Translations under genes and position numbers: made by a program
Shown: positions 35,306 to 48,690 of the stretch, piece after piece
Layout of the letters: the number at the start of each line of letters is the position of its first letter
How positions within the stretch are numbered: position 1 is the first letter of the stretch
Origin: Lepturacanthus savala
Taxonomy: Eukaryota > Chordata > Actinopteri > Scombriformes > Trichiuridae
Assembly (NCBI GenBank): GCA_030544235.1
Contig: CM060484.1
Coordinates: forward strand, 5,612,031 to 5,676,030
Direction: 5' to 3'
DNA: 64,000 nucleotides
The notes under the pieces: model-generated
The model's database searches: none
The model's input: the letters and a program-made list of their open reading frames with translations, nothing else
What the model was told of the DNA's origin: nothing

Positions 35306-37861
35306 TGTTAGATTATAAACTTTAATTTGATATACAATTTTTAAGAAATACACCATTACTATGAAAACAAAGGCACTCTGTTCTTCAAAAGAACAATGGT
35401 GTAGAGTAAAGTAGAATGCAGATATAGCTCTTTTAGACTTATATAACCAATGTAACACAAACAAGACAGATTCTTTAGAGTTGTGTTACTATACCAGCCA
35501 ACTGTATGTCCACAAGGCAGTACACATCTCAAAGCTTCAGCAGTCATTTCAGGACAATAGATACAAGATAAATTAAAAAATAAAGACAGGGAAGTATATA
35601 CGTATTATGCACAACTGCTTCTTGACCTTAAAATGATTTCAACACAAGTGTTATCTGCAGATTCACTCTGAAGCAAGGTGATATAAATGACAAATGGTCT
35701 GTCAGTAGCTCTCAGAGAACAAGTCATAATTGAACCATCTGCACAGACATTGCTGTAAATATTTCAACAGATATGGACCAGCCACTCCATATGGGTATCC
35801 CGCCTTCTTTCCTCTTACTGTTTTCTCATAATGTGATTTATCAGGGGTGGGATTTTAGTCTTTTTTCCCTCTCTGCATGCCTTTTAGTGTTTAGGGTTTT
35901 ATTCTTTAATGTGCCTATTTCTAAATATATCTAGTTTCCTAAAGAGGGGAAAATATAAAAGCACACTCGTTCTCTCTCCCTCCCTCCCCCTCCCAACCTG
36001 AAGCGCTTATAGCTCCACACCGAGGATGAGAGAGAATATTTAATTCTAAAAGATGAAAAAAAAAAATGTGTCAGACCCTGAGCTGCGCAAGCAGCCAGGG
36101 AGGCCACGGCGTGCTGCTGGTTCTCTTGTGCTCGCCTGCTGTGCACACATGGGAGGGAGTTGGACTTCATCTTTTATTTTGTTTTCGTTGGTCTGGAAAC
36201 AATGAAATTAGTCAGACTGCAGAGACTGCAGAGATATTCCAATGGATCGGGGTCCTTTGTAGTCTTTTTTTTTTTTGCTATACCAACAGCAGTATTTGCT
36301 TGCATAATTTATTTAAGTTTTTTTTGTTTGGAATGTTGCATACCAGAATTTATCAGCCACCAAGAGGCTCTTACATATATAGCCCAGATGTGCTGCAAAG
36401 AGGTAAATGGTATTTGCTTCATGCATTTCTTACATCACTCCATACATGGAATTCCAATTTATTAGTTGGAATGTTCCTCTATATTTATGTTCTGTAAATG
36501 GATGTTCAAATGTTTGGTAGCCTGTGGCTGCCTCCACTTATCTTTCCACATCCACTCATTTCCTCCAACGCACATGTACATCCACTGTTAGTTCCCATGG
36601 GCTGATGATCTGGTATCTTGAATCAGATATGAACCCTGGCACCTGCTTTCACCCGTCTCGTGGCCCCTTGCTCGCTCAGTCGTTTTTGTCGTTAAAAGAC
36701 TAACACACAGAAATGAAAAGATGCAGTTTTTATACCACACTCCCTTTGTTCTTATGTCTTGAAAGAATGGTGAGAAATGGGTTAGAAGCTTAAGCCATAA
36801 TTCAGAAGAACAATAAAATAGTATGCACAGGGACTTTTGGACAAAAACTAATCATGTTTTCCGCAATGGGATGGAGAGCGGAACTGCATGACAGAACTTT
36901 TAACTCGTTTTCTTTTTCTCGTTCTCCTCTTTCCAAAGAGCGTGTTTCAGTGTGGGGGTGAACAGAGACCAGACCCTATGGAATTCTCTATTTAAATTCC
37001 AATACACATACATGGACTTGGCCTTTGTCTGCCACTGCACAGTGTCTGCTCATTGTTCACATGGAATATCCTATAGACTGGAGTTTATGTCAAAACGAGC
37101 AGAGAGAGAGGAAAAGAGGGGAAGGGAGAGAAACTTTCCGCCCATTTTTTCTTCAAACTGACAGCACCAAAATCACACATCGAACATATGGAAAATTCCT
37201 CTAAAGTGTGACAGAAGACGTATAAATGGCCATTAAACTTGCACCAATGAATAGGGCACAGACAAAGTAGTGTGTGTGCAGAGGTGGAGGCCTCACGAAC
37301 CAGTGCAGACTCTCGTAAAGACGGCTTGTCCAGGAGTCTTTAAAGCCTCTTCTCTAATACAGTACAGCATACGTAAGGGAAGGGGCCAGGGTAGGGGCGT
37401 CTTTTTGTGCCCCCCTCATACATCTCATGAAAATAGGTCGTTTGTCAAGGGCTGAGAAAAAAAATGCAATTCAAAAGGACCCATGCTGGGGTTGTGAAGC
37501 TAAGACAACCAAGAAAATACAACTTTATGTATGTTTCCTGCTTATGTCATTTTCTTACACAATACAGCAAAACCAATTATGAATAATTAGGATCTTATCA
37601 ATTATCAGTCAATACAATCCCTCATAACATAGGTCCTGGAGAGAATTCTGAAAAATAAGTCAACCTATCGCGGTAATAATAGCAGTAAATTAATTGTTTA
37701 ATGTATAGGTCATTTATCAAGATAAAATGACAAATATTTGCTTGTGTGAGCTCATTGAGTCAGAATTGGATGTTTTTGCTGCTTTTTTGTATCATAGTAA
37801 ATACGTCACTTTGGGTTCTGGGAAGTTGTGTTCTTTTTTATATATATTATATATATTTATG
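35306..37861. other. Intergenic, nothing recognised with confidence
   Basis: AT-rich, with plus-strand frames at 36066-36497 and 36160-36465 that lack domains and overlap each other. Short pyrimidine tracts at 35970-35996. A TATATA-rich patch at 37840-37870 abuts the SINE tail. Confidence 0.45.
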
Positions 37862-38046
37862 TATATATTTTTTGTCCTTTTTGCCTTTAGTTGATGGTGC
37901 AATAGAGACGGACAGGAAGGTGGGAGGCAGAGACACGGGGAATAACCTGGAGGAAAAGCTGTCTGATGTGGGAACCAAGGATGCCTGCGGTGAGGACTAA
38001 TGCCTCTATATGTGGGGTGGCTGCTCTACCCTTCATGCCACTCATC
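37862..38046 (-). mobile_element. tRNA-derived SINE
   Basis: Seen on the minus strand: TGGCATGAAGGGTAGAGCAG (A-box position, 38041-38022), GAGGCATTAGTCCTC, GGTTCCCACATC (diverged B box, about 37976-37965), TTATTCCCC, CCTTCCTGTCCGTCTCTATT and finally an A/TA-rich tail. Known: this order of motifs (GGTAGAGC, GAGGC.TTAGTCCTC, GGTTC box, CTGTCTGTCTCTA) is a very common fish tRNA-related repeat, usually about 160-200 bp and transcribed by RNA polymerase III when young. The box sequences here are degenerate, so it is probably inactive. The 84-codon plus frame overlapping it is an artefact. Confidence 0.7.
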
Positions 38047-39142
38047 TGTGTTCAGCATTTCATATTTTTTTTTTTAAACTAAATAGTTTATAAATTGAAT
38101 AAAAAAATCCAAAACAAGATGAAAGCAATTTTAGTAGCACCCCTACGTCTGTAATAAATATCAGAGAGCTGCTAATAAGAGCTGAGATACATTCACTTTG
38201 TCAAATTTCATCACCTCTATATGATCCAACTATAGGACTGCTCAGTTACGCGGAGGGGAGGAGTTCATGTCGTGTTTGAAAAGGAATATACCTCGGTTCA
38301 CCTCACTAGCACCAGCACAGTAGGAAGTGCAACAACGAGACACATCAGTGGAATAATGCATGCATAACTACGGCCGAGATGGATGGCTGGGTCCTGTCCG
38401 CGCCCAACCGCTCCCATTCAATTTTTCTAACTGATGAACGAGGAGAACGACGGCACCCTGTCATCCGCTGCAACGCTACTGGCGGCAACAGTAAATCTCC
38501 CTCTCAAAGTCACCCTCCTTTTCAAGACGGCATGGAGGGGGGGTGGGGTGAAATAGAAGTAGGGATGTACTGGATAGGTGTTCCCCCAGAAGCCATTATA
38601 TAGACGCATGACCTACACTGCATTGTACCACATCATATAAAGCACTGTTTCCTTTGCACTCATTCATGTGCAGTTCTTGCCAGTGAATAATTTGAATTGA
38701 TTGTGCAAAACAGGCCTCGATCCTGTATATGGACAAAACGAGGCCTAAAGAATTCACTAGGAAGTGACATTGTTTTTAATTATAAGATGGTCTGGGTGTT
38801 AATATAAACTCATATTTACACTTATGTCATTTGGTGATGGTTGTCCATTGGCTTCTTTCTATGATTGTGCTGTTACAGGGTGATGAGTGTACGTTTGCTC
38901 TGTCATTCACGTCAGTTCCAGACGGTTCCATCCTACGTCTAAATGAAGGCTATCGATTCATCAGGCTTTCACATAGTGAGGTGAAGACGTGAGCTTGTTA
39001 AAAGGAAAAGAAAATGTGTAGGAGCTGTGCAGTGTGTTCATGAACTCTCAGAGATGAATAAAATGAAGGAAAATAACAAAAAAATGAAGTACGTGTAACA
39101 CTGTCCTGTCCTATATCATTTCCAAAGTAAGAGAGACATGTG
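38047..39142. other. Intergenic, nothing recognised
   Basis: 38330-38560 is CpG-bearing and may be a regulatory block. A short T run at 38067-38077. No coding support. Confidence 0.45.
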
Positions 39143-39402
39143 AGTGTGTTGCTGAAGACATGAAAACCAGCTTTTTGAAAACTTGTCAGCAAGATCCCTG
39201 ATGTGACTAGCAGCAATAATGACAAAGGGGAGCAATCACCAAATCCAGATTTCCAGTTATTTTGGTGAGAGTAACTTAAAAGTAATGCAATGGTAGTGTA
39301 ATTCCTTACATTTCAAATACAGCAATATTGCAATGTAATTACTTTGACAGTAACAAGTAATAAATGATACATTACAGTTTTGAAGTAACTTGCCCAACAA
39401 TG
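39143..39402 (-). mobile_element. Second copy of the 17.8-kb hAT-like family, truncated
   Basis: Minus strand from 39402 reads CATTGTTGGGCAAGTTACTT, then AAAACTGTAA, TTACTTGTTACTGTCAAAG, TTACACTACCATTGCA, AAGTTACTCTCACC, GTCATTATTGCTGCTAGTCA, GACAAGTTTTCAAAAAGCTG and CTTCAGCAACACAC, matching 17770-17804 and then 18325-18560 in order. The 517-bp Tc1 block is absent here, which shows that block is an insertion in the other copy. Homology stops near 39143; the far end is missing. Confidence 0.75.
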
Positions 39403-42400
39403 ATTATTTCCAAATAAGGTTAAAACAAGCTCCAATCAGACTGTTCCTTGACCATATTGTGCCAGTCAGTACGATAGTTACTGTGAATTCCACCGATGCC
39501 TTTCCTGTCAAATGCAAAACTCTCCAGTGTCTGTTTAAACTCAGTAATAGAGGACTGGGGGAAAACCCCGTTCTGACCCAGATCCAGAGCAGGATCCCTT
39601 CACATGGGTCCCTTTGAGTGCTCCATTTCTTTTTCATACTCTCCTGTTCAATCACAGTGTTGTGCCTTTGCCTTTTTCCGACTCCCCCTTTGATAGCTGT
39701 TTGTTCTGTGCTGCTCTGACTGAGGTAAAGGCTGCACACGGAGGAGGCAGGACGTTAAAACGCCTCATGCGCCGTGTTTCCCTCGCTCAGCCTCCGCTTT
39801 CTGTATCCGCGCCTGTGACCCCGGCGGCGCTTCAGATGCCGCGTGGATGTTTTTTTGTTGTGGAAATGGGAGTGTGAAAAGGTTGGGACAGGGGGTTACT
39901 GCAGATGGGCTGCGTTTGTGTTTTGTTTGTTGCTTTGTGTTTTTTTGTCGCTTTGGGTTGTTCCTTTTCCCTTCAGGTTCATTTCCCCATCCTGCAGCCC
40001 GTAAACTCAGAAAGTCTCCTGCACCCACCTCTTTCTCCCTTTGCTTTTTTTTTTTCTTCTTCTTTCTCCCCACTCGCTCCTCTTTTTCTTTTTTTTTTGC
40101 TTCACTTCTTAGGATATAACCTTCTGTTGCCTCCTCCAGTCCCAGAGGACTGAGAGATAAAATCCCTCCTCGGTCTAGGGGGTTCTGTGAAGATAGCGTA
40201 ACAGTCTTTTCTCACAGTCACAGCTCCAGGCTCTGTGAGGAAGCCTCTGCCCATCCTCCCTTCCCTTTCTCCCCCTCCCCCAAACCTCCTCCCTCACTCC
40301 CTTCCCCTTTCTAACTTTCTCTTTGCCAGATCGCAATTGATTCTCAACAAGGTGTGATAGTTTTGAGGAGGCAGAGGCGCTGGAGGAGGTGGAACTGGCA
40401 GCTACCGCTGCTATGTTTCCTTCTGTAGAAAAACACTAATCCAGACAGTTTATAGGTAACAAAGGAAAAGTTTGCATTCTAAAAGACTTTTTTTTTCACA
40501 TCCATACAAGATGTTTCAGCTTGTTTGTACAAAATACCTGTGTCCACATTAATCTGTTGTGTTCCCGGTCAAATTAAAAAAATTTTAAAGTAAATTCTGT
40601 TACTTTACATACAATTTTATGCGTTTTATTCAACTTTTGTACACTCTTGGTATTCCTGGTCAAAACTGGCTGATCATTAGAAATGAATGGAGGACCAGAA
40701 TTAATATAAGAACTTGTACTCGGGTACATCTACATTTGCCTATATCACAAGGCTCTTAATTATCTACTTGATGAGTCTGATGGACATTGTAACATAAACA
40801 GCAGACTATGTTTCATCTGATTATTTCTTAGAATCAGAATCATCCAGAAATCGTGCTTCTCAGAACTCAATACAGGCCATAAATAACAAGTTCAAATCCT
40901 GTTAAGGTCACATGAATGAATTATGTTGATAAAAAAAAAAGTGTGAGTGAGTCTAAATGGAATGGTCAAATGGAACATGACCTTGAAACCAACAGCATGA
41001 GGGATAAAAGAACAGAGTCTAGATGAGCCAGACGCACAATACCAGCAGAGACAAACTGTTCTATTTCCGTTTCCGCTCTGGCTTCCTGACTTTTTGTCTA
41101 TTGCAGGCAGATTATAGATTAGCAATCTACTGCCTTTCTCTTGCTGAAATTGTTGTAAATTAAACCCAATGACAAAATTAAAGAAGTCATTTGTTGTTAG
41201 TATATCATTGTTTCTTCATCTTCCCCCAATCTATGAAAACTTCCGATTGAATCTTCCAATGAAAGCTACACTACTGCCACCACTTGCTTTTGTCACTGAT
41301 ATGACAGCGTTTCTACAAAGCTCTGTTATCTTTGTACACAATAGTGTTCTCAGATCTTCCCACTCCAGATGACATTTTTTCAAAAGAGCTCAGAATTTTT
41401 TCTTTTTTTTTGTTTTAATTCTGTACTGTAAAACTTTGCTGTGAAATCTGCAGATATTTAATGTGTTAAACACAGTAACGTTACTCTGACCGTGTACTAC
41501 AGTGGATTGCTTTATATTTTACAATAAATCGTAATTGTTTATCCATTTTCCTATTTATTATGTTATTTCATCACACATGGAAATAAAATAGCATAGAGTG
41601 ATTGTGTTGCAGCCAGTAAGTTTACTCTGTATTTCATATTGTTTAGCATTTTATTAATGTTTTCTAAATATCATATTTGTAAAGTAAACTACTCTCTATG
41701 TGCATACCATAGTATAATCTCCTGTAGGTTTGCTTTATTCTGCATGCACAATTTGTAAAACACCTGTGGAAGTAAACTAAGACATGCAGTCACTGTTATT
41801 TAAAGTGACACCACAGAACCAGATGAGCGCATGATGGCTCAGCGCAGACAGGACTTGGTGCGTGCATGTGTGTGTGTGTGTCTACTGTATGTGAGTTTCA
41901 GTAGCTGTGTGGCTAGAAGCAGACAGGCCAGGGTGTTTGTTTAACCTTATCAGGACTTGTCATCCACTCAGGTCGGCGTAGAGTGGATTTCAAAAAGGAA
42001 ACCCCATTTATTACCTTCATGTGAAGCTTACTTCCTCCAGAAATGAGCCTCCTGCTATGAAAACAACCATTCATATGCAATGTTATTTGAACAGATTTGA
42101 AGCCTGCTCCAGTAATGTAATTGTGACATATCTTAAGCTCTGTGAGCAGAGGATTTTGCGCAGGAGCGTTTGAATGTGTATGTGGATACAACTGTAAGCA
42201 CAATGTATTTTATTAAAAAAAAAAAAAAAAAAAAAGAGTAAAGTGAAAAAAAAATGTATAATGTAACTATAGTACAGTTATTTCTTCATTTGTGACCTGG
42301 AGAACTGCAGATTTTTGAGGGAAAAATGTCTCTTTGTTTTATCTTTTCTTTCCTTGATTTATGGTTCTAGAGAATGATTATGAGGCAGTGACCCGTTTGT

Positions 42401-43609
42401 GTGACCTCCATTCATCATCTTTGCTATTTTAATCATTAAAACTCATTCAGACATATGGTACTACTGTCTCAAACTGCCAAGAACTTAAATGCCCTCTTTT
42501 GGGCGGTACTTAGAGTGTGATGATAGCAAATAGACACAATATTGTGCCAATAATAATCCAATAATGACAAAAAGTATGTGTGCACGGACCAGTTAGGCAA
42601 TCAGCAGCAAATATGGCAACACCAGAAACCCCAAAAAAAGTCTACATGTTTGATTCTGATTGAATCATCAGTACAAAAAAGTAATCTGAAGGGTTTGACA
42701 CATCAGTCAACTTCCCTTCTACTGATGAAATCATATTGGCCGAGTTATTTTTTCTCTGCTCACTTCACTTTTCTCTCATTGCTCACATGTTGCTTTTTCT
42801 GTCCTAATTGTACAATATGTGCAATGGAAAATTCCTGGAGCTGGAATTGTATCTCAACAAATTACATTCATATGCAGCTAATTTAGCCGCTGCAATTACA
42901 GCTTTTGGGAGGGATGCTATGCTGCATAAACTCCATCCACAGCCAGTGTTTCCATTTTTTTTTTCCTTCAGAAAGTAAGTCAAGGTTAGGGAGCTGCTGA
43001 GTGATGGTCGTGTATCTACTGTATCTTATGCTTAAATGTTATGCCATGGTCTGAGTGACATCTCTCTTCTGACTCAGGCAATTGTGCATCAAAATCATTT
43101 GACACTGAGTTCTGCTCAAGTTTAAACCTGTTCTAAATTCATCTGCTTGAGCACAGCTGTCATATTCACTCATTATCAACCACTGCAAGGACAGCTGAGG
43201 TACAAACTTGATAAACTAACAACTGCACTGGGAAGGAAGACACACCGATGGGTGATTTTAACATTTCCTTCAATCTGTGCTGAGAAAACACCAATTTTGA
43301 AGAACTCGATGCAGTAGAGGGAAAATAAATGGAGAAGAAAAGAAAGAAACCATTGCCAAGGTCCGTCTTATTTATTGCAGAAGTGAGGAAAGTTAATAGT
43401 GCTTGAGAAATGGGATGGTAAAGAGTTTTTCCAGGTATTAGTCTGGCCCACAAGACTTACGGAGTTAGGGCTTTAACTTTAAACTTTGATTGCAAAAAGC
43501 ATGAAAATATAAATTAATGGTGTTATTGTCAAATGACATAAGCGGTTTAATCATCGAGTTGGTGTGTGTTCAAGGATTTTGATCTGACGCCAATGCGGTG
43601 TAATTCTAT
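39403..43609. other. Intergenic non-coding region
   Basis: 39730-39850 is CpG-bearing. 39990-40150 and 40200-40330 are pyrimidine-rich. 40560-40690 contains CCCGGTCAAATT and GGTCAAAACTGGC words seen in old fish repeats, too weak to call. GT tract at 41869-41881. A run at 42215-42234. The many short frames have no domain or splice support. Confidence 0.4.
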
Positions 43610-43860
43610 TAAAATTAAAGGAATATTCCACTGATTTTTCACATGATATCAGTTTACTACTACTCAGCATGTGAAAACATTTGTTTAATGTCTTCTGTGG
43701 CTTTACCAAGTTCTTTAAAGTCTGACATAACACCAATGATGTCCTCAGGTAATGAAAAAGGCTATTAAGCTGCATTATGGGAACTGTGGGATTCTTTTCC
43801 TCTCTTGTGAGTTTCATATTTCAATGAAAGTCAGTATAATTATTTTAAAACAATAGTTAA
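43610..43860 (-). repeat. Possible old dispersed repeat
   Basis: The stretch from GGAATATTCCACTGATTTTT to about GTGAGTTTCATATTTCAATG resembles, by memory only, a dispersed fish repeat. No termini or target duplications are visible, and there is no second copy in this window. Confidence 0.3.
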
Positions 43861-46065
43861 ATTAATATTTTAGATGGAAAACATCTATCGATAAAAGCAA
43901 GGAGCATCTGTGTGTGGCTCGCTAATCTCTCTTTATCAGATCAACCTCATTAGATATAGCTATATATGTCCATGGCATGATGGTGTGCATCCTTTTTTTG
44001 TGGAATTCTTTAGATTCATATTCGAAACATGATTATTATCATAACAGTTAAAATAGCATAATTACATATTACAGCACTACCCTGCAGCAGCATGTTCACT
44101 ACGCTGTAAAGCTCCATATCACAGCACTCCTCCTCATGTTGCTTCCCAGCACTTTTGTTACAATTCAAAGTTCTGTTGCACCAATTATGCAGTGGACATA
44201 AAGTATTGTAATGTCTCTCAAAAACACAGCTGGTTAGCTGGTTTAGCTGCTACTTTATTCCTCATGCTAACATAGGCTACTGTTGTCCCTAGCCACCTTA
44301 CTCCATGACACGTTCACAGACCCTCAGGAAATCCCAGCACTATCACCTAACAGAGCAGAATCTAAACTCATTTATTTAGAAACACATAAGAGTAAGACGC
44401 CCAGGTTGTTACACTATACGGGAAAAATTATGAAGAGATTTATCATAAGTCTGGTTTAACTGGGCCTATCAATAATTTCAAAGCTGATATGTAGACGGAG
44501 ATCTGCGCTTTCAACATAAAGTTAAAGACCTTTTCTTACAACCGTATTTGCATGTATCTCTTTATCTCAATATATGTCCATGTCCTACCCAATGTACGAT
44601 TTCTCTATTAAGACTATGTACCAGTACACAGCCTCATTTGGCCAAACATAAAAAATCTACTTAAGCTTCTACTTTTCTATATGAATACATATTTTCTAGG
44701 GGCACTGCACTAGTAATTACTGGTTAAAAATATAATGCTTTAGTTTAAATAAGTTTATTACACACAGTAAGTGTTCGGGTGCACAGCTTTTCTCTGTCAA
44801 ATTCACCATGTTTTCCTTTTTCAAACAGATTTTAAAGTTGTTTCGAAACCACAATCTTTTAACCACAGTTCATATTTTGTAGTATTAATTTGTACTATTG
44901 ATTATATTTTCTGCAAACACAACTCTGCGACCCAGAGCCCTCATGGTCTGTAACAGAAGCTGCATCAACAACAACAAGAACATCCCCCATACTTCTGGAC
45001 AGTAGCTGCACTCATTCACATCTCCTACACACTGGGGCAACGCATGTCTTCACACACAGGCACAAACTGGAGCTGAGTGGGCTCCTTGGACAACAATCCT
45101 CAGTGTTCAATGTACATTTGGATGATGTATGATGTTGTTGTACGATTCCAAAACCTGCAACACAGTCACAACAGTAATGTTGTCCCACTCATTTCATCCT
45201 ACAACGCAGGACGAGACGCAGGCCGAGGATGTCTTGGCAAACTGCCTGAAAGAAAACAAGTGAGGCGCGTGGTAATTGTATTTTTTTTCCATTGTTTACT
45301 GTATAATTCCATACCTCAGGGGTGGGGTCTCAGAGTTTGTTTTCTTCCTTATGTGTGTTTTTGTTTGTGGAGTATAAATATTATATGATCATTCAAAATT
45401 ACAGGGGACAAATATGGGCTTGAAGCAGAAAACTCGACCTCAAATGCAAACACGAACAGATTCCTGGTGAGTTGAAAGCAAAAGTTGTGCATGAGCAGAT
45501 TTTTTTTTTCTCCCCCATCAAAGAAAGCTTTCCAAGAACCATAATGCGAAACGTTTTCTTCCGCCAGCCTCAAACTCAACCTTGAGTAGCATTTGCATAC
45601 ACCTGCAGTCCTTGACAGATTCTACTTCCTATGACATTGTAGATTAGGTACCCTGTCTGTGTTCCGCCTCCGCGAGGTCAAAATAATTGGTTCAGTGTGT
45701 CAAACTCATGAGGCTAGACAACACAGTCTCAGACAGAGAGCACTTATATTTCCAGATGAGTATGTGTTGTCCTACATTTCAGAACAAGACTCTATAGGCT
45801 TGTTAGAGGCTCTGATAATGGTGCCAAGGTAAAAAAAAAATAAAAATTAATCAGGGGGTCACCAAAAGGGTTCGCTTTTTTTGTTAAGATTCTGGTGTGA
45901 TTCATTTAAGTGATTATAATGACATTAAAATGCATTAATTATATTCCCATGCTTATGTTAATGTCACATTAACAAAAAGACATTTAAAGACGTTTAAAAA
46001 GAGATGCATTTGTGTTCAGCAGGCAATGGCGGAAGAATTACTCATATTTTAGTTAGATTTTTCAG
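43861..46065. other. Intergenic, nothing recognised
   Basis: AT-rich sequence with no recognised gene or repeat. 45170-45270 is slightly CpG-bearing. Confidence 0.5.
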
Positions 46066-46552
46066 CCTTTTGACACCTTTGTGGCAAAAAATGTCCAGGC
46101 ACAAACAAACTGCTATAAAATCATCTTACGTCAATATTGTTTTCTGCTTTTCCCCCATAAATCGCTTAAACTCTCTTTAACCCTTTAATTGCCAATTTAT
46201 CTGTTTTCAATATAATAAATAGGAGGAGGCTGGGGCTTTGTTGGGGAGTAGAGCCCCCAAAGATTGATTTGAATGCATTTAGTATTTTTTATGTAGTTCC
46301 AGATCTTCATGGCAAAGAAATGCCTCATTGACTTCCATAAAAAACTGTTTTTTATCCCACTACTATTACAAAAAACAATTAGATCTGAAATGTCAGCATT
46401 TCAATTTGAAGAGAAGTAGTGATATTTGACGTTTTTACTCCTGAAAATGATTGGATATTTTGTAGTTTTGAGCAGATACGACATTGTTTAAGAAATGTAT
46501 GGGGGAGAAAAAGTGGGGAAAAAATGATGAAGTCACAAAGGTGTCAGAAAGG
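46066..46552. mobile_element. Candidate element bounded by 18-bp inverted repeats
   Basis: CCTTTTGACACCTTTGTG at 46066-46083 faces CACAAAGGTGTCAGAAAGG at 46534-46552; the inverse of the second differs from the first by one substitution-type change and one indel. The 450 bp between are AT-rich without an ORF. A further AGGTGTC copy abuts the right end. No clear target duplication, so the MITE reading is tentative. Confidence 0.4.
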
Positions 46553-47284
46553 TGTCCAAATGCATTATTAGCAAAATATTATAATAAAATGAACCAATTA
46601 TTATGCAGACTGTGCATAATGACAGTTTAAACAGTAAATATATTAAAATAGATATTTATGAGAAATATAAAGTTGGAGTATAATTAGCTGTTATCACTGT
46701 TTATTGTCACAATGCTTCTGGTTTGCAGTAGTATTGTCTATTGTTCTAAACTGAAATCTTATCAGGTAAAAGTATCTTGTTTCTGGTACCATTAGTCCAA
46801 TGGAGTAGAACTATCTTATTCCGCTGACAGATAATTTAGCTTATTTTATAGTCAGTTTAATCTTTCTTGTTTTAATATTAAAAATCAAGACCAAATATCC
46901 CGTCAGTGGAATAAAACAATTCTACGATAATTCTCTGTATATTACCCATTTTGAAATCAGTGCATAATTTAGCATCTTTTAGCTTTCTGCTCAACAGTAA
47001 AGTAAAACACTACAGTTCACTATACACTAGAGCACCTTGATCCATGGTGTTTCCTCATGCATTAATGTATATCCTCAGAATCAAAGAGGGGATTGAAGCC
47101 CGTTTTGTGGGTGTAGCTTTTCTGTTTGACCTCCTCACCCTGCTCCTTCCCCTCCCCCTTCATACCCAGGAGTCCAACTAGTCAAGCAGAACAAAATAAA
47201 CAGCAAACTTACACTGTGACCACAGCTCAGAGTGTCAACCTTTCACTGCTCCGTTCACAGTAAAAGACCAGCGCTGCCTCACTC

Positions 47285-47285
<1 letters not shown>
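46553..47285. other. Intergenic, nothing recognised
   Basis: Ordinary AT-rich sequence leading into the AC microsatellite. Confidence 0.5.

Positions 47286-47381
<96 letters not shown>
47286..47381. repeat. AC dinucleotide microsatellite
   Basis: About 48 uninterrupted AC units. Frames through it (Thr-His or Cys-Val repeats) are artefacts. Confidence 0.97.
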
Positions 47382-47383
<2 letters not shown>

Positions 47384-48329
47384 CCCCCACCCCCCACGAG
47401 GAAGACACACACTCAACCACAGCCCTATTAAGTCCTGCCAGCAGATAACATCACCTGATGGGCAGAGGAAACATTCACCTTTCAGAACTCACTTCAAGTC
47501 GAAGGATATCAGCAAAGTGTGTTTTGATTCATGACAATCATCTCAGTGTGAATTCAGTCCATTAATGTTTCTAAAATCTGCACAGGGCAACTTTAATTCT
47601 TGGTGGCCTGAAAGTAAATTAATAGAAAGAACATGCCGTAAATTAACAAATAATAGCAGAGTTTCAATTAACCTCAGGGTCCCATTTAAACACAGGATGC
47701 AGGTGTATATTTTGATTAAAAATGCTAGTTAAAAATAAATGCTGAGTATAATTTATTTAACAAAAAAAAAAAAAATCAAGATTGAAACAGATTTCATTGA
47801 CTGAAACAAACAAATGCCCTGGCTATTTGGTAATTTACGGTAAAAAGATTTTAATGGAATATGGCCATACAATAGAATAATGTTCATTGGAGATAAATTG
47901 GAGTCTATATTACAGATAATAGTAGACAATAGATAATTAAATGTTTTGCTCATATCAGGAAACATGAAGACATCCTGAAGAGCCATGTCCCTGGGGTAAC
48001 ATCCTTCACTGCTCTGGCTATAAGGCACAGTGATTTGTTTATGGCTAAATAGTTATTTGTTTACTGCAGACTCTGACCTTTCTCTGGACCCCCACTCTGT
48101 TATGCCCCATCCCCGTTATCCCAGTGCGTGTTACTCAGCCTGTTTGTAGTGGATTTGCGTTACGTTGCTAAATAGCCTTCAAATCGCGTGTTGCTATAAG
48201 GTCAATAATTGCACAGGGCAGCAAAAAACACATTTTACTATTAATAAAACTGATTTCAAAGCATGTTTTACTTCCTCTGTTCGTGATTGTATTTTTAGTC
48301 TCCAGCAGTAGGTGTACACTGTCAATGAG
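47382..48329. other. Intergenic, nothing recognised
   Basis: AT-rich, with an A run at 47762-47774. No gene or repeat recognised. Confidence 0.5.
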
Positions 48330-48690
48330 GCGGTAGTCAAACAGCAGTGTCAGCCGCTCGCCGCACCCCGTGAGCAGGATGTTGAAAGTGTAAAACAACA
48401 AGCTGGCAGAGGAAACACGAGTAAACAGACAGTACGGCGGGTTGCACAACAGCACGCAGCCGTGCAGGAGTGCTGGAGACAGCGGTTTCGCTTCAGCTCC
48501 CCGCCCCCTGGATGGAAATCCAGCGAGACTGGCCCAAAAATTTCATCCGTGTGTGCGCCCGGGAAGAGGAGCACCTCGGATTTCCCTTTTAGCCGCTCTG
48601 TCAATATCGGCACAACACTTGAGTGTTGAAGGGAACGCCGCCCACGGCATGATCCAGACACCGGGCTTGTTTGCAGGTCGCCGGTTTTCT
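48330..48690 (-). other. CpG-rich block with unrecognised hydrophobic ORF
   Basis: This 360-bp block is strongly CpG-rich, with AT-rich DNA on both sides, and could be a promoter island or exon. On the minus strand one frame (48455-48168) reads CNPPYCLFTRVSSASLLFYT, then FNILLTGCGERLTLLFDYRL, resembling a membrane segment followed by a polar stretch, but a weak possible GTAAAA donor at about 48270 would end the exon before the frame does. Other frames on both strands are also open here, as expected for GC-rich DNA. I do not recognise the peptide. It may equally be a non-coding promoter of an unannotated transcript. Confidence 0.3.

Noticed and set aside
37746..38000. 84-codon plus-strand frame with an acceptor-like TTTGCCTTTAG
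   Set aside because: The C-terminal half is the antisense of a tRNA-derived SINE.
40555..40690. Possible dispersed repeat with GGTCAAA words
   Set aside because: Only two short words match memory; no ends, duplication or second copy in the window.
40890..40903. AAGTTCAAATCCTG, resembling a tRNA B box
   Set aside because: No A box at the right distance and no cloverleaf arms, so not a tRNA gene or clear SINE.
47232..47534. 100-codon Thr-His repeat frame and its Cys-Val antisense
   Set aside because: Both are translations of the AC microsatellite.
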